A stretch of 64,000 bases of DNA, taken from Bdellovibrio bacteriovorus. GTDB taxonomy: Bacteria; Bdellovibrionota; Bdellovibrionia; Bdellovibrionales; Bdellovibrionaceae. Below the pieces are notes generated by a model, which was not told where the DNA came from, did not search any database, and was given only the letters and a program-made list of their open reading frames with translations. Each line of letters starts with the position of its first letter. The first letter of the stretch is position 1. This document shows positions 59,646 through 64,000 of this stretch, one piece after another. The translations under genes were made by a program, and so were the position numbers. The stretch spans positions 118,489 to 182,488 of the forward strand of contig NZ_LUKD01000001.1 in NCBI RefSeq assembly GCF_001592745.1. Reading direction: 5' to 3'.

Positions 59646-61082
59646 CTATCTTAAGAAGAACTTAAAGGTGCAGGACCCTTTTCCACTATAGCAGACCTCG
59701 GTGGCTTTATAGGCAGGGACAATCCCTTCGTTGCCAGAAAAGAAGGCAATATTAAAGGCATCCGACGAGTTGTAATTGTCATTGGCATTTTGCCCCGCAC
59801 ACCCTGCTGTTCGACTGGTGTGACGTAGGTTTCCGGCACATTTTGTACTGTTGTAATTCCAGTTTCCACCAGCGAGGTCAATGATCGCGGCGCCACTGTT
59901 ATATTGAGGCGAAATAAACATGGCATCCGTTGTATTCACTAGTGTCGAAAACTGTTCCGGATTCAAGGAGGCTTGAGTATTTGCAGCCGCGGGTTTTGCC
60001 ACGCTGGCAAGGCTGTAAGTGTTGACCATAAAATCATTCGGAGTGGAAGCTGTCACGGTCCCATTAGAATGAGCCACCAACGTCCATCCTCCACCACTTG
60101 TCGTCATATCACAGTAAGCTTCGTAAGGCGCACCGGCACCTGCACCGTCTGGATCGATAGTATAAATTCCGTCACCTTTTGAGGCTCCGGCATTTAAGAT
60201 TGCTTTGCATGATGCATACACTGGATGGGTGTCAGTTTCTTTCATCCAAAGATTCACTTCCGCAACCCCATGCGAGGCACCCAAATCATCAGACGCCGGA
60301 ATGCCCGGGGGAGTTGTTCCCCACACGGCGAAAGCCCCGATAGCGTAGTACCAGTTCCCGTGATTGATCGAACCGTCTATATAAGATGAGGTGCTAGCCA
60401 CGCCATGGGTTCCTCCAGAAAGCTCAAGACCGCCCCAGTAGTTGGAGTAGGCCTGAACAAACTCGGTCGTGTATCCTGCGACGTCCACATCGGCACGCGG
60501 ACTTGTAGTCTGCCACCATAAGTTTTTAAAACTTTCTCCCGGCCAAGTCAGACGGAAGTGATAGCGATTTGTCGGAGTTTTGAAATAATCAATCTGATTT
60601 AAAATAGAATACATTCCGTTGTTGGGGTCGGATGTATTCTTAGAATCTGCGTCGGCATTGCTGGCAAAAAATCCGGAGGCGTGTTGATGCTTAAAAACGC
60701 GCGTCCATCCACCACCATCCGTCGTCATGTCACAGTAAACTGGATAGGGAGAGCTTCCCGAAGGATCGATGTGATAAATTCCATCGCCAGTCGAACCACC
60801 GTAACTTAAGATGTCCCAACAGGATTTACAGCTTTGAATAGTGACACTGGGAATAGTTGCTGATCGAAAGGAGGTCCACTCCGCTGCCGTTTTTGTAGCT
60901 ACGAAATAATCGCTTGTGGCATGCGCATTCACGACCTTTTTGCAAACGCCATGAGCGTAAATGGCTTTTGTAGTTCCATGCACGACTTTGAAACCACTAT
61001 CGACCGTGTCAATCCCCATCAGGGAAAGACCTAGAACCAAAAATAAAGATGATTTTAAAAAAAGACTGCTTTTACTTGCCAT
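59646..61082 (-). CDS. Secreted protein with two fibrinogen-like domains
   Basis: 478 residues from the ATG at 61082, eight bases after AAAAGG; both lie inside the end of the fibre gene, giving an 11-base overlap. A signal peptide or anchor (SLFLKSSLFLVLGLSLMG) is followed by two copies of the fibrinogen-related N-terminal unit: SCWDILSYGGSTGDGIYHID with YCDMTTDGGGWTRVF, and ASKGDGIYTIDPDG with YCDMTTSGGGWTLVA. Each copy has about 200 residues, rich in Trp, Asn and Gly, ending with Cys pairs. Fibrinogen-like domains often bind sugars or acetyl groups. Coupled translation with the fibre suggests a physical partner or accessory adhesin. Confidence 0.83.
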   Translation of the reverse strand: MASKSSLFLKSSLFLVLGLSLMGIDTVDSGFKVVHGTTKAIYAHGVCKKVVNAHATSDYFVATKTAAEWTSFRSATIPSVTIQSCKSCWDILSYGGSTGDGIYHIDPSGSSPYPVYCDMTTDGGGWTRVFKHQHASGFFASNADADSKNTSDPNNGMYSILNQIDYFKTPTNRYHFRLTWPGESFKNLWWQTTSPRADVDVAGYTTEFVQAYSNYWGGLELSGGTHGVASTSSYIDGSINHGNWYYAIGAFAVWGTTPPGIPASDDLGASHGVAEVNLWMKETDTHPVYASCKAILNAGASKGDGIYTIDPDGAGAGAPYEAYCDMTTSGGGWTLVAHSNGTVTASTPNDFMVNTYSLASVAKPAAANTQASLNPEQFSTLVNTTDAMFISPQYNSGAAIIDLAGGNWNYNSTKCAGNLRHTSRTAGCAGQNANDNYNSSDAFNIAFFSGNEGIVPAYKATEVCYSGKGSCTFKFFLR

Positions 61083-63927
61083 TGAGAAGTGCCTTTTCAA
61101 GTCTTTCAAGGCGCGCCTTCAATTCCTGATTCTCTTTTTCAAGCTGTTCGAATCTTTCTTCAGACTGCGCACTCACCGATGCAATACCTCTTTGACATTG
61201 AGCTTGGGCTTGAACACGTTGCTTGTGCTCTTCTTTCAATGCTTCTACCAACACGGCGACAATATTTCCGTACTGTACGGCTTTATATCCAGAATTTTTA
61301 TCCGTTTTCACGAGCTCGGGATAAACCGCTTCAACTTCTTGAGCAATGAAACCCACTGTTTTTTCATTCGTATTTTTCCAAACGAAATTCACACCGCGAA
61401 GCTTTAACACTTTTTCTAAAGCTTCAGGCAAGGTGACCACATCTTTTTTCAAACGCGCATCAGATGTATATAGATAAGCCGTGGCTTTGACGTTGCCATT
61501 CACTTCTAAAGCTTCGCTGGGCGCTGTGGTATTCACACCCACATTACCTGAATTGAGAATTGTGATCTTCGCCGTATTACTTGCTCCGATTTGAAGAGAG
61601 CTTGCAACCGAGTTGGTAATACCGGAACCAATTGTCACCGAGTTCGAAGCGCTCACCGTGTTGTTTCGTCCGGCAATATAAGCATTGCCGGCATTGGACA
61701 CCGTATTGCTTCTTCCAAACAAATCTAATCCATAAGAGAAATTGGACAGTGTGGTAGATATCGCATTGCTAGACCCTACGATATTCATACCGCTGGCATT
61801 TCCTCCGCCCGAATTTGTAATCGAGTTTGAGGCACCAAAGATCCAGTTTGAAGCGTTCGTAAAAGTGGAGTTGTTATTCCCTATGATAGCCGCTCCATTC
61901 ACATGAAAGTTCGCTACAGGAGTGATCCCGATGCCGACTTCACCTGAAGATAAGATTGCAATGCGAGAGACGTTGTTGGTCTCAATATCCAAATTCGTCA
62001 ATGTCGTAGTTCCCAAGGACGCCGCTACGCCAAAGTTATTTCCACCATTAACAAAAACGCCATCAGCACCTGTTTTCGGCAAATCTGCCGACGCTAACGT
62101 TCGGAAAGACGGAGCACCCGTTCCTGAAGTGGGTCCCGCAAATACCGTGTTCTGAGCTTGGTTGGCAAAGTTAGAAGCTCCCACGGAAATAGCCTGACAG
62201 ATAAACGTGTCGGTCGCGGATTGATATGTGAGAGTCTGCGAAGATGTACACGCTGAGTTTGCAAAGACTCCACCAAAAGGAGTGATCGTGGCTTTAATAT
62301 CATTCAAATTGACAGTACTTAAACGCGTCACCCAAGAAAGATTTCCAGAAGCATCCGTTCCTAAAACTTGATTGGCTGTTCCCACGGCTGTTGGCCACTT
62401 TAATACATAGGATGCAGTGACTGCCGTCGGCGCTTGAACCGTGACGGTGTTACTTCCAGAATCACGATACACGGAAGCGCCCACACTGACACTGCCGGCA
62501 CTGAAATTTCCGGAGCCGTCGCGTTTAACTATTGTCGATGCTGTATTTAAGTTCGTCGCGGCATTTGCAGCGACTGTCGCCGTATTGATATTGGCCGCTG
62601 TAGATCCCCCGACTGAATTGACTGTCGCGGCGACAGATCCAGAACCGCTGGCACTGACATCTCCCGTCAGAGCGGTGATAGTTCCACCCGCGTTATTATC
62701 AGAGGAAGGAACCCACTTAGCGCCATCATACTTTAAGAATTGACCATTCGTGGGGGCCACTGAAAAGTCAACGGGCAAGCCTTTGATTTTATCAACGCTC
62801 GTAGCACCTTGAGTTCCTGACACGTCTCCAGCTAAACTTCCCGTGAAATTCGTCGCCGTTGTGGCTGTCGTTGCACTCGTTGCGGTTGTTGCCGTGGCGG
62901 CACTTCCGACCGTGAGACTTGAAGCATTCGTACATTGCCAACCCGTCGTCACATTCCAAGTTAACAACTGACCGGCAGCACAAGATAAAGGAGCCAACGT
63001 GTCGCCTGTCGAAGAGTCCGTCATCACAAGACGACTTACTCCCGGATTAGCGAATAATTTTGCCGTACTGATCGCCGCATCAGCAATATGGGCCGTTTGC
63101 ACAGCTCCGTTAGCAATACCCGGATTAGGATAAGTTCCAGAAAGCGCGCCACCCGCGGCTCCATTGGGAGGACGAGAGTTAGTGAAACGTGCATCATTCC
63201 CCGCAGCCACCGTTCCGGCCACGGTTCCCACATTCAGCGTAATTTCAGGATTTACCGTATCTGCTGATACCGACAAATAAGGTGAGCTTCCGGCGGACGC
63301 TGTGACGGTTTGAACCGTGCCTCCGCTAGCACCAGAAACTCCAGCACAACCGAATTTTTTAGTTGTTGCGTCCCAAGTTAGGAAGTTCCCTGCAGAACAG
63401 TTAAGATTGTCGTTCACTTCTGTTTTTAAAACGAAATCAGTCGACACATGTGAACCCAGTGTTGCTGCCGAAGCAGCAAAACCAGAAAACGGAACGGAAC
63501 GGATTTCATTGTCTGGCGAAATCGTCTGCCATTGAGCGCCGTCATGAAATTTCACTCTTAAAAAGCGACCGTCTGTCAAACCGGGATTGTACGGCGAGCC
63601 GCCATCACAAGTTAACGCAGCCCCATTGCTGAAAGCATCCAGGATTGTGAATGTCGGAGCCAAAGGATAGCTGTGAGAGGCGCCGATTTTCACATCGAAC
63701 ACACCGTTTGAGTTTGTCATATCGACGTGATTCAGTTGTTCTCGATAAAGGACACAAACTTTATTCGGAGCAAGAATCTCAAATTGAAACGCCACCGCGT
63801 TGTATTCTAAGGGAACTCCAGAACTCTTTACGATGCGTCCTTGATATGTGAGGGCCGCTGGAGCCGCGAATACGGATCCACCGTAAAAGAACAGAGCTAA
63901 TACCAATAACGTTCCTGCCTGTTTCAT
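61072..63927 (-). CDS. Surface fibre protein with C-terminal self-chaperone (MAT-like), second copy
   Basis: 951 residues. A signal peptide ends SVFAAPA, then an N-terminal domain parallel to the first fibre (LTYQGRIVKSSGVPLEYNAV). The shaft shares near-identical units (FTNSRPPNGAAGG, AGTVAAG). The distal part is different: YadA-head-like repeats rich in SNS and NNT (ASNSITNSGGGNASG, NTVSASNSVTIGSGI). The S74-type chaperone domain (DARLKKDVVTLPEALEKV, VGFIAQEVEAVYPELV) and a coiled coil (LEKENQELKARLERLEKAL) end the chain. It likely trimerises and is displayed on the surface for prey contact. The fibrinogen-like gene overlaps its end. Confidence 0.9.
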   Translation of the reverse strand: MKQAGTLLVLALFFYGGSVFAAPAALTYQGRIVKSSGVPLEYNAVAFQFEILAPNKVCVLYREQLNHVDMTNSNGVFDVKIGASHSYPLAPTFTILDAFSNGAALTCDGGSPYNPGLTDGRFLRVKFHDGAQWQTISPDNEIRSVPFSGFAASAATLGSHVSTDFVLKTEVNDNLNCSAGNFLTWDATTKKFGCAGVSGASGGTVQTVTASAGSSPYLSVSADTVNPEITLNVGTVAGTVAAGNDARFTNSRPPNGAAGGALSGTYPNPGIANGAVQTAHIADAAISTAKLFANPGVSRLVMTDSSTGDTLAPLSCAAGQLLTWNVTTGWQCTNASSLTVGSAATATTATSATTATTATNFTGSLAGDVSGTQGATSVDKIKGLPVDFSVAPTNGQFLKYDGAKWVPSSDNNAGGTITALTGDVSASGSGSVAATVNSVGGSTAANINTATVAANAATNLNTASTIVKRDGSGNFSAGSVSVGASVYRDSGSNTVTVQAPTAVTASYVLKWPTAVGTANQVLGTDASGNLSWVTRLSTVNLNDIKATITPFGGVFANSACTSSQTLTYQSATDTFICQAISVGASNFANQAQNTVFAGPTSGTGAPSFRTLASADLPKTGADGVFVNGGNNFGVAASLGTTTLTNLDIETNNVSRIAILSSGEVGIGITPVANFHVNGAAIIGNNNSTFTNASNWIFGASNSITNSGGGNASGMNIVGSSNAISTTLSNFSYGLDLFGRSNTVSNAGNAYIAGRNNTVSASNSVTIGSGITNSVASSLQIGASNTAKITILNSGNVGVNTTAPSEALEVNGNVKATAYLYTSDARLKKDVVTLPEALEKVLKLRGVNFVWKNTNEKTVGFIAQEVEAVYPELVKTDKNSGYKAVQYGNIVAVLVEALKEEHKQRVQAQAQCQRGIASVSAQSEERFEQLEKENQELKARLERLEKALLNGK

Positions 63928-64000
63928 ACTTATCTTGTCGGAATCTTGATAAGGAAACCTTAGTTACAATATGGGAATACTTGGGTTCTTCGCTTTATAA

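Noticed and set aside
62441..62743. 100-codon plus-strand frame within the second fibre gene, and many similar frames elsewhere
   Set aside because: These are shadows of well-supported genes on the other strand; they lack ribosome sites and recognisable protein features.
1..64000. Search for tRNA, rRNA, CRISPR arrays, insertion sequences, integrases and attachment sites
   Set aside because: By reading I found no cloverleaf-like segments in the gaps, no regularly spaced direct repeats and no transposase or integrase motifs. The gaps are all under 300 bases. A dedicated tRNA scan would be needed to be certain.

Overview
The window reads as chromosome of a predatory Bdellovibrio-like bacterium (Bdellovibrionota). 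The grounds are the two long fibre proteins with a C-terminal self-chaperone domain, many small secreted proteins of unknown function, a VanX-type D-Ala-D-Ala dipeptidase, a secreted nuclease, FKBP and OmpA-like lipoproteins, and a complete high-affinity cbb3 oxidase operon. Species assignment is inference. I see no rRNA, tRNA, CRISPR array, insertion sequence or prophage, and no gene-free stretch longer than 300 bases.

Layout. 0-3.8 kb (minus strand): pdxH, an FKBP lipoprotein, and an overlapping tatA-selD-mnmH operon for Tat export and tRNA selenation. 3.9-8.9 kb (plus): a small secreted protein, then an alkaline-phosphatase-fold membrane transferase overlapping an OmpR-type regulator and its sensor kinase, followed by an Asr-like Ala/Lys-rich periplasmic protein. 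8.9-18.7 kb (minus): FMN reductase, a full-length ABCC (MRP)-type ABC transporter, a triple-PAS histidine kinase, a Na+/H+ antiporter family protein, two Cys-rich secreted proteins behind a sigma-28-like promoter, and a secreted DUF1524-type nuclease.

18.8-29.1 kb: an unknown gene followed by a Crp/Fnr regulator with an FNR-like cysteine set, ilvE, then the respiratory operon ccoI-ccoS-ccoNO(fused)-ccoQ-ccoP-ccoG-TauE-like, mostly with ATGA or GTGA overlaps. 29.1-36.4 kb: envelope proteins, then an oxidative-stress cluster (PCMT-like gene divergent from oxyR, then dps, a ZIP transporter and gltS). A clear OxyR-type site lies in front of dps. 36.6-45.7 kb: a Rieske-flavodoxin fusion behind a 16-bp palindrome, secreted proteins including a protein-glutaminase-like enzyme behind a sigma-28-like promoter, a hybrid kinase, truncated haemoglobin, a beta-lactamase-fold lipoprotein and a monohaem protein.

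45.8-51.5 kb: a SnoaL-like gene whose ribosome-binding site can be buried in a hairpin, an orphan DNA methyltransferase, small secreted proteins, VanX-like peptidase, a tandem pair of paralogous membrane proteins and a possibly broken reading frame. 51.6-64 kb is a surface-adhesion region: a six-blade PLL-type lectin, an ankyrin protein, two paralogous fibre proteins, a GH13 glucosidase and a fibrinogen-like secreted protein translationally coupled to the second fibre.

The common themes are microaerobic respiration, peroxide defence and an exported set (adhesins, lectin, nuclease, glutaminase, dipeptidase) suited to attaching to and digesting prey. Several exported genes have promoter-like elements placed so close to the ATG that leaderless mRNA is likely.
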